64,000 bases of DNA, taken from the NCBI GenBank assembly GCA_013420905.1, contig JAAXNY010000012.1:434001-498000 (forward strand). Reading direction: 5' to 3'. A model generated the notes under the pieces. The model had not been told where the DNA came from and made no database searches. It saw only the letters and a list, made by a program, of their open reading frames with translations. Within the stretch, counting starts at the first letter, position 1. Each line of letters opens with the position of its first letter. This document shows positions 29,923 through 41,295 of this stretch, one piece after another. Made by a program: the position numbers and the translations under genes. This DNA is from Collybia mongolica (Eukaryota; Basidiomycota; Agaricomycetes; Agaricales; Clitocybaceae).

Positions 29923-30901
29923 TAGTGCTGCCGCGGTTCAGTTCAGTCCGGTTCCTCACAATTTTTCGTGAACTTAGAACTGAACTGAAAGTTCAGTTCA
30001 GGTATGTCGTTGAACGTTGGACTGAACTGTTGGTTCAGGTTCAAGGGGGGTTCAGTTCCGGTTCGAACGGCGTTCGAACTGGGAACCGAATACAAAATAT
30101 ATTGAACGAGTTATGATAGAGCAGATGGCAACATCAAGACAAATCCCTATCATCACAACAAACCTCCATGGCAACCGAAGTCTCCCAATCTCCTGTATCA
30201 TTATCAACCTGAACCTGAGTGTCGGCAGGTGCCCCGATGTGGCCATTTTGATACGCGCTTTTCAGAATTTGGAGTGCCTCAAATGCATCGGGGGTGAGGC
30301 AGCTGCGGCGAGCTGTCCCAGTGATCCCACCACCTGAAAATGCACGCTCCGAGGGTGTCGCAGAACCCTGGATGGCAAGGTATTCCCAGGCCATCCGAGC
30401 CCAAGTAGGATAATGGTGTGGCCCAGAGTTCTTCTGTAACAGTGTTGGTATGTGTGACAATGAATATTTCAGGGAGGACGTACACCCCAATATCCAATGA
30501 CATCGACAACTCCATCTTCAAGAGGGCTCTCCAGATACTTCTTAAATTTGTCGCGAGGATTGGCTTTCCCACATTCTGCATCATGACAGCTGTGAATGGA
30601 TTCATGCATCCACGCGTAGCCATATTGGCCCTGTGCCTTATCTCCCTTGACTAAGATCCTGTCAGCGTCGGGAAGATTTTTTTTAGCATCACCACTCTTG
30701 AAAAAATTCAATGCTGCACTCATCGGTTCAAACAGGTTCAAACGGGTTCAAACGGGTTCACCTTTCCTTCCCCCTGCCTGAACCCTGAACTCAACTTTCG
30801 GTTCAGTTCAACAAAACCTTTGAACCTTGAACTGAACTTCAGTCCAGTTCTGAACAGTTCACATTCGAACCGCGGTTCAGAACCGAACTGTGGCAGCACT
30901 A
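29923..30901 (-). mobile_element. Non-autonomous hAT element, 979 bp
   Basis: Ends TAGTGCTGCC and its complement, flanked by the exact 8 bp duplication GCAGTAAG (29915-29922 and 30902-30909). Subterminal regions hold many GTTCAGTT/AACTGAAC repeats, likely transposase binding sites. The interior keeps the C-terminal part of a hAT transposase on the minus strand in two frames: KKYLESPLEDG (to about 30469) and the dimerisation domain WEYLAIQGSATPSERAFSGGG then CLTPDAFEALQILKSAY (30134-30490). The rest of the transposase is missing. Confidence 0.92.
30134..30741 (-). pseudogene. hAT transposase C-terminal remnant
   Basis: Two overlapping minus frames (30741-30469 and 30490-30134) separated by a frameshift together cover the end of a hAT transposase. 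The hAT dimerisation signature (YLAIQGSATPSERAFS) is clear. There is no catalytic domain, so it cannot act alone. Confidence 0.85.
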
Positions 30902-30909
30902 GCAGTAAG

Positions 30910-31770
30910 CATCGGATGTGCTTCCTCGGAAGCCCTCCCGTGTGATGACGGCTGGTGATCAGTAGTCTATACATGTAGTAACATGGATTACAGGAGAAGA
31001 ATGTCGTGAATGCATGCATCGTCAGTAGTGACATGTGCCGGTGAAGCCTGTCGGATGTGGCCTCGGAATGGTCAGTCTATGACTGTGCTGTTTTCCCAGA
31101 GTTATTTTGTTCCAAGTCGGACTTTGTGAATTTGCAAATATCTTATGCCTAGGGATTGACTGAGGGGTCGACGGCCAAGTTCACGTTGAACTAATGGCAT
31201 CGCGGAAAAATATTTGGAAAAAGCTTTATATTTGTAGGACAAATACAGGACAACATACCTGCTTCGAGCAGACCTGAGCAAAAAAAAGTCAGCAACAACT
31301 CAACAAGGGGTCACATCTCCAGCAAGCCTACTTCTCATTGCGAGCTCCAGAGACTGAGTGGACCACTGTTTTCAGGAGGAGACATCGGTATTATGAACCT
31401 TATGGTCGGGATAGTGGTTGGTTTGTGGGCACTGGATGCTGACACATTGCCATTCTATTGGATGCACCCAAACGGCAATAAGGACAGTAAACCGGCGAAG
31501 CAAAAGAGAAGCATCACAACTACAAGCAATTCACAAGGAAATGGAACTGATGAGAGTATCAATGCACTCTATTTTCCAAACTGTGTGTCCAAAGTACAAC
31601 CTACCTTCTCACAAGCTCTTCCGACGTTCTGATTTGCCTCAACGCATGCCTGGAATGTGTTGGTATTCGTGGTCTCTACTAGCGCTGCGCCGCATAACCT
31701 TTTCACCTTCTCAAGAGTTGAATAAACCTTTCCCATCTGAGAGGATTACTTTGGTACTGATATACCAGGG
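30910..31770. other. No recognised gene
   Basis: Unassigned sequence between the hAT element and the copia 3' LTR. A plus frame at 31393-31632 has no recognisable content. Confidence 0.4.
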
Positions 31771-32087
31771 TGTTGAAACGTTACCCAGTATATCTATAGA
31801 ATAACACAGTTAACCTCAGTCTGTGTATAATCGACTCATATTAGTACTGTACCTATAGAGTAACACAGTTAACTAGATACAGTAATGAGTGAATGTCTGT
31901 GTGATAAATAAAGAAGTGACTCACCCTCAGTCTGTGTATAATTGACTGAGGGTGTTTGCAAGATGTGTAGAGTATATATATGTGTGTGGGACAAAGGTTT
32001 AAGATAACAAAGGGGATGGTGAAGGAGTGGGCATGATGGACACAGCCATGAACAAAGGGCGTTCATGATGCACATCAAAACTTAACA
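31771..32087 (-). repeat. Copia 3' LTR (317 bp)
   Basis: Ends TGTTGAAACG and CTTAACA in plus orientation and directly abuts the purine-rich tract. Internally it has a repeated ATAGA(A/G)TAACACAGTTAAC segment and a TCAGTCTGTGTATAAT repeat. No partner LTR was found. Confidence 0.7.
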
Positions 32088-33118
32088 CTCCTCCTCACCA
32101 TGGACGTACTCCTCCTCGCATGGAATTGGTGTTGTCTAGAATAGGCCCAGGAATTTGCAAAGGCAGGTAAAATTTTTTTGGTCAAGGGCTTTGGTGAATA
32201 GATCGGCAACATTGTTGTTGGTGTTAATGTATCAGACTTTGATCTCGTTCGACTGAACACGCTCACATAAGAAATGATATTTTATGTCAACGTGTTTGAC
32301 ACAAGCATGGAGTAACAGGTCTTCAGACAAGTTGATGGCAGCATTGTTATTGCAAAGGAGTTTTGTTGGTCCCGGGTTCAAGAAGCCAGTAGCTGTAAGT
32401 AGGGAGTGCAGCCATATACATTCTTTTGCTGCTTCAAATGCTGCCACGTATTCTGCTTCATACAATGATGCAGCTACTGTTTTTGTTTGCATGCCCCCCA
32501 AGATAGGGCACTGTATCCCAGAGTCCATATGTATCCCCTGACACTACGTTGCATGTCCAAGCAGTTGGCCCAGTCTGAATTGGTAAACCCCGCAAGTTCA
32601 ATAGGGTTTGGTCCTCCAAGGTGAAGTTTGAAGTCGTGTGTTCCTTTGAGGTAGCACACAAGGTGAATTGCAGCATTCCAGTGTACAAGTGTGTAGCAGT
32701 CTAGGTATTGGGAAAGTTGCCGTACTGCATAGGTGATGTTGCAGCATGTGGCAATTGCTAGGTACAGGAGACAACCCACTAGTGATTGGTAAGGGAGTTT
32801 TGTAAGTAGAATTTATTCTCCCTGTGATGGTGTCTTGATGTTGACTTGCCGGAGTTTGAGGCCAGGATCCATAGGGATAGGTAAGGGAGTGGCATCTGTC
32901 TGGCTGAATTGTTGGATGATTTTGTATGAGCGCGGTTTGTGATGACTTAACAGTGTGATTTTTACGATCCCATTTGACAGCAACACCAACAACAAAATGA
33001 GGGAGGCCCAAGTTGCTGATTTGCCAGACATCTCTCATCTGGTTTTTAAACCTCTTGTTTTCTTCTTTTGTGTCAGCAATAGAGAGAAAATTGTCCACAT
33101 GAATGGCAGCAATGATTA
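32088..33118 (-). pseudogene. Copia RT C-terminal part and RNase H
   Basis: Contains HVDNFLSIADTKEENKRF (RT active site with the second Asp changed to Asn, codon 33090-33092), GCLLYLAIATCCNITYAV, the RNase H segment DWANCLDMQRSVRGYIWTL and LCNNNAAINLSEDLLLHA. Several frame changes make it non-functional. Confidence 0.85.
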
Positions 33119-33920
33119 CAAGGGGGTGGCAGAATGGGAAAATAGGATATACAGTTTTTTTTTTTTTTCATGATCCCTGGGACCTCCCTCCCCCCCCCCT
33201 CCTTCCATATATGGTATGTTTTGGTCACATGAATATGTTATTCTCAGAAACAATTCTTCAAATAATATTGGTTTGAAACATAGAAGCTGGATCAAGTAGA
33301 TACTATGTGCGTCAATGCTTACTAGTTGCCCCGCTTGCTTTACAGCTTGGACATGTCCAATTCTTGGGTGCAAAATCATGACCCATACATGCCTGATGGA
33401 ACTAACAAGATAAACATGTGAGCTCATAACTGTCATGCCAGAAGGGATGCACACATACCCAAACTGTCTCGCAGCCAGGCACTTTACAGGCCATCACCAA
33501 GTCTCCTGTTTCAATCTCGGCAGCCAACACTGTGCAATTGCAAATGCAGCTATTGAGGTTTAGTTACTATCCACGGTATATTTTGATTTCTTGCTGTTGA
33601 GACCCCATTTTCACTTCTCCTCAAGCAATCTTTAGATATCAACCAAGCACATACCTCTTTTTCTTGGGCATTGCTTGTGTAATTGGGTCCTATCATATAG
33701 CAAGACAAGTTTCAAAAAAAAGTTTCTATTGCAAATTAATTACAACAAAACTGAGTCTTCTCATTGTCGCTGAGGAAGTTGACTTGCTAAAATTATCAAA
33801 CAACGGCCCTGCAGGCTGCCCCGGACCAATTTAACCCAAGTCAGAGTTTTTTTTTTGGCCTCCAGCGGACCCCCCCCCCTCCCACCCAGGGTTTGGGATT
33901 CCCATTCTACCACCCCCTTG
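33119..33920. mobile_element. hAT-type MITE, 802 bp, in copia RT
   Basis: Ends CAAGGGGGTGGCAGAATGGGAA and CCCATTCTACCACCCCCTTG are inverted, flanked by the exact 8 bp duplication AATGATTA (33111-33118 and 33921-33928). Removing it with one duplication copy joins TTGIII to AAIHVDN in the copia RT. No transposase frame is recognised inside. Confidence 0.9.
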
Positions 33921-33928
33921 AATGATTA

Positions 33929-34367
33929 TACCAGTGGTGGATTTCCTATGATAAATACAGGATTTGCATGACAAGTGTGTAAAGCCCCAGCCAATCATGT
34001 GGTCATTCATGGTTTTGTTCCATATGTGACCGCTTTGCTTCATCCCATATAGGCTGCATTGTAATTCCCATACCCAATTTTCCTGTCCTGGTTCTTCAAA
34101 ATCCTTTGGTTGTTCCATATATTGAGTCTCCCCCTCAGGTAGTAGACCATAGAGAAAAGCAGTCTTGATGTCAATTTGAGTATCATCCCAATCTTTTGCT
34201 GCTGCAATATGTAGCAGTATTTGCCAAGATTCCATGCACACTGTAGGTGAGGTAGTCTTTGTGTAATCCCTCCCATATATTTGTCCATCGCCTCTAAAGA
34301 CAACCTGGACTTTGTGACAAGCGGCCTTCCCTGCTTCATCCCGTTTTATCTTGAAAATGGGTTTACC
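33929..34367 (-). pseudogene. Copia RT N-terminal part
   Basis: KPIFKIKRDEAGKA, CMESWQILLHIAAAKDW, QIDIKTAFLYGLLPEGE, LYGMKQSGHIWNKTMNDHM are all typical copia RT blocks, ending at the MITE. The upstream frame is displaced by a missing A near the hAT junction at 46.33 kb. Confidence 0.88.
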
Positions 34368-34859
34368 TTTGTGAATAGACTGTCCACAGTCTGGGCCAGG
34401 ACCTCATGGACCTGGGTCAACCCAGGGCTGACCCTGAGGGCCAGCATATGAGTGGACCAGCCCCTTTAGACAGGGCTAGGGCCACTGTGAGTACTGGCCT
34501 GGCCCTTGGGCTGGACCTGGGTTGGACCTGGCCAGCCTTATATGTTGGTGGGTGGTGAAAGTGCTACCAAATAGTGGGGGTATATAGTGGGGGAATAGAG
34601 AATGCAAGATCAAACCTTGAAAAATAATAACTCTTGTCCAAAATTATTAGTAATCAATGATTTTTGCTGTACTTTACAGTCCCCCACATGTCCTTGCAGA
34701 CTCCGCACGGACTGCAAAAGTCCGCACGGACTCAGTTACTTTCTTCAATTATAAATTACTTACTTACATATATGGGTTTACTTATTAACGTTCTACATAC
34801 ATTGATATGATAATAATATATATTACTATTAAATATAATACACGGATTATAAAACATAA

Positions 34860-35420
34860 TTTAATATGGGCGGGGGCAGGGGCCCCCGCCCCCGCCCCCC
34901 CATTGTCCTCATCGGCCCCTGCAGCGTCATCAGTGGCCTGGGTTTCAGCAGTGGTGGCATTGGCCACTTCCCTTGTTGTTGTCCCTGTTCTTGTTGTCGT
35001 TGTCATCCTCATGGTGGTGGTGATTGTCTTTGTTGTAGTTGTTGTTGTCATTGTGCCATTGATGGTGCCACTGCTGTTGCCATCGTTGCCACAGGCCTCG
35101 TCAGCACTGTTGCTGCTGCTGCTGTTGCTGTCTTTGTTGTTGTCATTGTTGTTGCCGTTGCCACCTTTGTTGGCAGCTGTATCCTTCTTGTCTCAGGTTC
35201 CTGAAGCGCGGGGGATGTGCTGTGTGGTGAGCAGCAATGTGAGACTCACCTCACTCTGCGCCTTGGGGCACCCTCTCATTCCGGGTCCGTTTCCACCCCT
35301 CGCCCCACATTGTTTTGAAGTTTGTCGGCATTTGTTGGCATGGGTGCATTGGATGTGTTGGGTGTGTTGGGCATGTTGATGTTGGCATTGTGGTTGCGTT
35401 GGTGTTGGTGTTGCTGGTTT
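34860..35420. repeat. Low-complexity C- and GTT-rich tract
   Basis: A run of CCCCCG units is followed by about 500 bp rich in GTT/GTTGTT and TTGGTG triplets. The long Val/Leu frame on the plus strand here is a by-product of this composition. Confidence 0.7.
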
Positions 35421-35505
35421 GGTGGGTGTTGTTGATGTGGTTGAAGAGAACCAACGAAGGTGTGGCAATGGTAATGTGACTGTGGCATGTGCTTTGTAAT
35501 CACAT

Positions 35506-36720
35506 TGAAAGGGGGCTCCTGGGCTATAAGTGTGCTGATGCTATGAAATGTAATCTCTTACACACACACACCAAATCTAACAATCAACACACAAATGGTA
35601 GGAATCACCTGTTTTGAGTTCAGGTTCAAGTGCTTAGAAGCACTAAGCTTTGAATAGTACTAGTCAAGGCCCTTTCCAATGATCTCTCGATGGGTTTGAT
35701 TCGGACAAAGCTTTAACACAAGTTTAAAGCTTGCTAGGTATATTTATAATATCTGTCAATCCAATAGACTGAGTACCAAGTGTACGTTCAATTATTAATG
35801 ATCCCAAGGGGATCTATAAGTCCAAGTGACTTATTAAACAAACAGTGCCAAGTGCACTAAAGGCCAAGTGCCTTGTAATTCCAATGGACAATGCAGTACC
35901 AAGTTCCAAGTGAACTAAGACTCTTCAATTCTGTGATCTCTTCCAACAATTCCAATCAAGACAACTTTGAAGCAATCAGAGCCTTAATTCAGGCATGCAA
36001 TAGTGTTTTAACAAATGTGATTTGTATACTCTATAGTAGTGCGAAGTGGGGGCAAGATTCCTTGCCTTTGCGCTACTCATCTACAGTCTATTTATAGTGT
36101 ACAAACTAAATATCATATGGAATTGTAAATTTTATACAGAACCGCGCTCCCCCGCACCAAGGATCTGTATTTAATGCTGACTCATCCTCTATGACTTGGC
36201 GCGCATGCCATGCATGCCAATTATGTCGTTACTGGGTACTTATCAAATACTGAAAGAGCTGGCTAAACTCTTATCAAGTCCTGACTGCGCACTTTGTTAT
36301 TTAAAACAGCGTGGCACTGTCATTTACTTCTCCTGATTGTCCCAGTTGTTATTCATGGTGTCCCGTCTCTTCCGGTAGTTAACACCAAGTGCCCTTGACT
36401 AGGATCAGGTTGTGCAAGTCCCGAATTTACAATTACTTCTCCTATTAATGATGATCCCCGGACTAATGATATCATACTACAACGGTTACTTATGAATTAA
36501 GATACCAAGGTTGTAACTGGGCATGGTGAATAGGACTAATAATAGACCATACTCATAGTCCTCTGTACTGATAGTGTATTATCCATTAGACTAGTTCACT
36601 CTGATTAGCCATCTTGGAGCTTGACTCTAACCCTTTATTACTGTTTACTTGGTTATTAGAAATGATACTAATAGCCTTACTTGTTGACTTTATAAGTGCA
36701 AACAATTTTGGGCCCTATCA
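35506..36720 (-). repeat. Element B 3' LTR (left copy)
   Basis: 1215 bp, TGAAAGGG...GGGCCCTATCA, followed by the polypurine tract complement TCTCCCCCAC (36721-36730). Confidence 0.92.
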
Positions 36721-37173
36721 TCTCCCCCACACCACAAATGTAGACTGTCCTCAGTCTCTCTTTGCTGGCATGTTAGTCCAATACTTCAGGTCTGCACGCG
36801 TCTAATCATTCAGTACAAGGTCACAACGGTTCCCGCTTTTAGACAGGTAGGCATGCGATGTCAGGATCGAGCCCAGAGGTCTACTTTCCATCAGGATCAT
36901 GACAGTTATATACTTCTCCTGAGAGAGTACTTGATATTTGGACATTGCTCTACAGATATTTCAGTCATCTGAGCATTTCTCTCGTTATGTTTCTGACACT
37001 TCAGCAAGAGATCGGTGCTCCTGCTTGTCCTTTAGAGCTTTGGAATGCAGGGTTGTGCATTTTAAAAAGCTCTTGCTTTTGCTAGGTTTTAGACAATTTG
37101 GACTTTACAGCCCATTTCTAAATTTCTTTGCTATTCACATTGCTCAACCACTCCAACCCTTTCTTAAATAAAT

Positions 37174-39130
37174 ATGTCTTCCACTTCCACTTCTGCCATG
37201 GCTCATGCTCTGCGCTCACCTTCTGCGCTGTCCCTTTCGCTCTCCAATGCGATTTTACCAACTGAGGGCCATTCCCCTGCTATGGTCTACGTGGACCAGC
37301 CCATCCTTTCATTCTCTGATCTCCTTGAAGATGCCAAGGGTGACGTCTTTGTTGCCATGGAGCAAGGGTGGATCATTATGGCCAAGGAGCTCGTGCCCCA
37401 TATGGACCATCAGGGGCCCCTTGACCTTGACAATTTAATTGACTTCATCGATCATTGCTCCTTGCTGATTGTATGCCCATCTTTTACTTGTTAAAACCTT
37501 TTACTAAATCACATATTTACCAGTCTCAGGATGCAATCACTGGCGTGGTTCGTGGCACATGCTTTTTGTTGCCATACCTGGCCATTCTCCTCCTGCGTGC
37601 GCTTCTCCTCCAGGTGATGCGCCTCCCGGTTGAAGCCTGCAAAGCCTTGTGGTCTTCCTGGCATACAGTCATATCGGCTGACCTAGGAAACAATTCCATT
37701 CTTCTGGTAAATGGCTTGTTTACTTCTTTACTCTGTCCTGGTCATACTGATTACTTTTTACTTTAGGGTCAGGCTCCCACTGTGGAGCAAGTTCTGGACC
37801 AGGTGGGGTTGCGCTACAAGCGCAACAACGGTGACAGTATCTTCCAGGATACTTTCCTCATCCCCCCTCGCATGGTTGGAGCGCTGCGCCGTTACCATCA
37901 GTACCGGGACAGCTGGTCCGTTGTGCCCTTGCCTGCGCGCTCCCCGGTTTTGGTACCCACAGTTTGTCAATCTCATCTTTTATTACTTTTCTTCTGTTGT
38001 TGACTTATTTCAATAGCCCCTTAAGAGGAAGCGCAATGCTGGGCCCAAGGGCAAAGGCTGCGCGGTTCCCCAGGTATACAATCCTTTACTACAAGAGCTT
38101 TACATTATTCCTGACTTGATTTCAAAATTCTAGTCTGACATGTCACGTGCCCAAGGGGCTGGCAGTGATTCCATGCTGTGTCCCATGGAGGCAGGTCCTG
38201 TATGTCTCCTTTCTATTTTAAAACCCATTTATCTTTACTTATTTTTATTTTTTTAGTCCTCCGGGCAGCCACCGGTTAAGGTTGAGGTCCCTGAGCTTCG
38301 GCTCTTTGATCAAGAGATTGCATGCCAGCTGGCTCAAGAGGGATTCATGGAGTTGTTGCCTCCCGCGGCCCTTTCTCCTCGTCAGTTGCATAAGACCACT
38401 CATTCTAGGGATGGGGTTCAGGCGTCATGCCATAAGCATGCACTAGTCCCCAACTGGGAGCCTATGCCACTATGGTCTCCTATTACATCCCTGCTGGCTG
38501 ACCTTGTGCCTTGGCACTCTACCGTATGTTTATTACTACTTTATTTCTTGTTACTGATCATTCTTACTAGGTTGGCTATCCTTGCACAATGTGCGCCACC
38601 TGCGGCGACATTGAATGCTCCTTCAACAGTTGGGGTAAACCGTGCATTGAATACGCTACTGCCAAGAAGGGGAAGTGCAGCTTCAGTCTCACTCCCCAGA
38701 AGCGCGCTAGGCTCCGGGAGGATCTGGGGCCTATGCTTGGTGTGGGCATTTCCAGTAAGCCATTTTCTTTCTGTCTTTTTGTTTACTAATGATTTTACAT
38801 ATTCTACTAGTGGTTGCTGAAGTGTATGCTCAGCTGGACAACACGGACACTCTTGCCACAGAGGTTATTCAGGCCGCTAACCATGCGCTTGAAATGTGCA
38901 ACTCCTTGTTGGCATGCATAGTCAGCACCATTGGTAGGTTATACGAGGAGGAAGGCCTGGAGGGCCTTCAAAACCTCTTGCTGACTATGCCAGCCACAGA
39001 GAGCGCTCTCCTCTTCTATGCGGAGTTTCAGAACCTCCCTTGGCCACCCTTGGAGGATGAATCAGAGGTTGATGACAGTTCTTCGTCATCAGCCTCCTCT
39101 TCGTCTGCACCTGATAGCGAGGAGGAGTAG
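37174..39130 (+). CDS. Accessory gene 1 of Element B, antisense to pol, 8 exons
   Basis: Exons 37174-37470, 37524-37706, 37767-37952, 38017-38073, 38134-38199, 38257-38523, 38571-38754 and 38811-39130 join through seven GT-AG introns of 47-64 nt with consistent phases, giving 519 aa without a stop. Features: a hydrophobic helix (residues about 115-130, LAILLLRALLL), a basic NLS-like PLKRKRNAGPKGKG (223-236), and a cysteine motif at 357-388, CTMC-x7-C-x8-CIEY-x7-C, which resembles Zn2Cys6 with Tyr at the fifth position and one additional Cys. The C-terminus is acidic and serine-rich (DDSSSSSASSSSAPDSEEE). I infer a nuclear, possibly DNA-binding protein. It lies between the end of pol and the polypurine tract, in opposite orientation. 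In Element A the same gene is deleted down to its ends. Confidence 0.88.
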
Positions 39131-39816
39131 CCATGCCATGCCCCCCATCTATTTTTTTATCTACTTGTGTTTTCCCGGGCCCCTGTGCCCTTACATATTA
39201 CTTATTCCCCCGTCTTTTGTTGGGCTTCAATTTTATTAATTGAAGTCTAACACTCATTTCTGTACAGTCCCTTGGACTATAAACAATACAATTGGTTTTA
39301 CCATTGTTCTATTGTTTTCATAAGAAAGCTTCCGCCCTTGCACCGGCTACTTAAGTTATAAATAGTACAGTTAAATTCTGGTGCAATTCTCTTGATCATT
39401 AAGACCGTGGCGCAATCACTGACTTTTTATAGACAATCTATTTCAATCCTTGTAACCTTGGTAGGTTTTTCCAAATCAATTTTGCTTATACCCATCTCCC
39501 CCTCAACACTGAATACAACTGTCCCAGTTGTCATGTGGACACTGCTGCACTTGACATGAATTTTTACAGAGCTTTTTTTTTAATTGGGCTCAGCATTTCA
39601 ATTAGGCACGCGTCTCAGACATGTTCAATTGAAATGTGCAAATTTTTCTGGGGTAGAATGTGCGCGACAAATGAGAGGCTGGGTAGCACTTTCCTAGTTG
39701 TAGAGGTATAAAAAGGGCATTGGCTGTGCTATTTTTCAAAAGACATCGCCAGACTCTATTATACTCTCTTTACAATGTTCTGTTTCGAAAGAAAAACCAA
39801 TTTCCTCTGCATTATT
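39131..39816. other. Spacer between accessory genes in Element B
   Basis: Non-coding; contains the conserved TATAAAAA box of gene 2 at 39707-39714. Confidence 0.5.
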
Positions 39817-41149
39817 ATGACTAGCCTCCCCAACTATCAAGACATCGAGAACTTCAAGATGGTCCAAGCTCAGTAGAACACCTTTCAAGCTCGTTTATCA
39901 ATGGTCAGTGTCCAGAAGTTAGGCGAAACCACGGTACACTTTTTACCAATTAAACCTATAACGCCGTTATCATAACCAACTTTTACAATTTACAGTTACT
40001 CCTGACTGAATCCAAAATGGTTTTGACAGAGCAGTCCTGGCAGAATGTTATCTTTGGCATCCATAAGGCATTCCAGGGACTACAACACATATACCCCAAG
40101 TTACTTCAAGAGCCTGTCTACCATAACATTGTAACTCTTACTGCTGCTATTCACCGTCACCGTGAAAAGGTCCGCACTGAGCACCTCTCTCAAACCACGG
40201 TGCATGCTTTTTTTACCTTATCTTGTACTTTACTGTCCTTAAACTATGGTATCCTGGTACTAGGTCCCTGCCACTGGTGGCAACACGGATGGTACCACTA
40301 TTCCAGGCAAGGTTATTGCTGGTGGTGAATATGATGGTGACATTGAAATGTCTGGTACTGACTTGGTATGTTTCTTTTTAGCTACCGTGCTGTCAGTGCA
40401 CGACATACTCAATGGTGTCTCTTCTTTACTCAAGAATATGGTCATTGATTCCAGCACTACGGCCAGCACTGCTGTCTCTGGACCAGCGACTAGTCGTCTC
40501 CTCAGTGAAGGACCAATCACCCGTAGTCGAAAAGAGAAGGAGAACATTAAGGTTCCCTGCATCAAAAGGACTAAGGCTGAAAAGGCTGCCATCAAGGTAC
40601 CTGTTCTTGTTTTTACTCTGTCTATTACTTCGTTTCTTATTCTTACAGGATGGTAAACACTCTGAGCTCAACCACAGCAGCACTCTTTGTCCCAAAAAGT
40701 GTACAAGGCAGGACACCCCAGATGAAGATCCAAAGGCATCTGCTGAGGGTACATTTTCTAATAATAGCTGATTCCAAATTTATACCAACTGTGTACAAGA
40801 TACTCGTATCTTTATTGACTTCCGTCCCTCCAAGGAGCACAATGTAGTCTTAGCGTGGGCGCGCTTGATTGCTGACACAGGCAATCCCATGTCACACACC
40901 AAGCAAGCCCTCAGTAGGATGCTTTTAAACTACTGCACTGAGTTGGAGGAGATCAGTCATACAGTGTCCTTCTTATTGAAGCGTCGTGACACCACTATGG
41001 ATGAAGTCACCCGCCTTAATGGTCTAATGAACAAGGCTGCCACTGCGAGCGCTACTAGAGTCCATGACCAGGATGACAATGACAAAGAGGAAGTAGCTCC
41101 GGCTGACGTGCCCTTGCCTGAGGTTGAAGACGACTTCATATCTGCTTGA
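39817..41149 (+). pseudogene. Accessory gene 2 in Element B, early stop
   Basis: The same five-exon structure as in Element A. Codon 20 is TAG at 39874-39876 where A has TGG (Trp). A 21 bp in-frame deletion removes DTLVEQR-equivalent codons after LSM. Intron splice sites are still recognisable, and the downstream exons keep their frames (for example KNMVIDSSTTASTAVSG and the end DVPLPEVEDDFISA), so decay is recent or exon-level constraint lasted until late. Confidence 0.85.
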
Positions 41150-41295
41150 GGGCAGTCCAATTAACTTCCTCCTTAGTTATGGTGTCCCTCTCCACGCTCC
41201 TTTGTATTACTGTCTTTACTTGGCTTAACACTGTCCTTACTGCTTAGCTTCGTTGCTTATACTGTCTTTACTGCTTTTGTATCCACTCTGATTTA

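Noticed and set aside
34860..34910. Repeated CCCCCG units considered as CRISPR-like or telomeric repeats
   Set aside because: They are a simple low-complexity run without spacers, in a eukaryotic genome.
34807..35379. 190-codon plus-strand frame rich in Val, Leu, Ala and Pro
   Set aside because: It comes from C-rich and GTT-repeat low-complexity DNA inside the hAT element, has no motif, and other frames over the same stretch are equally open.
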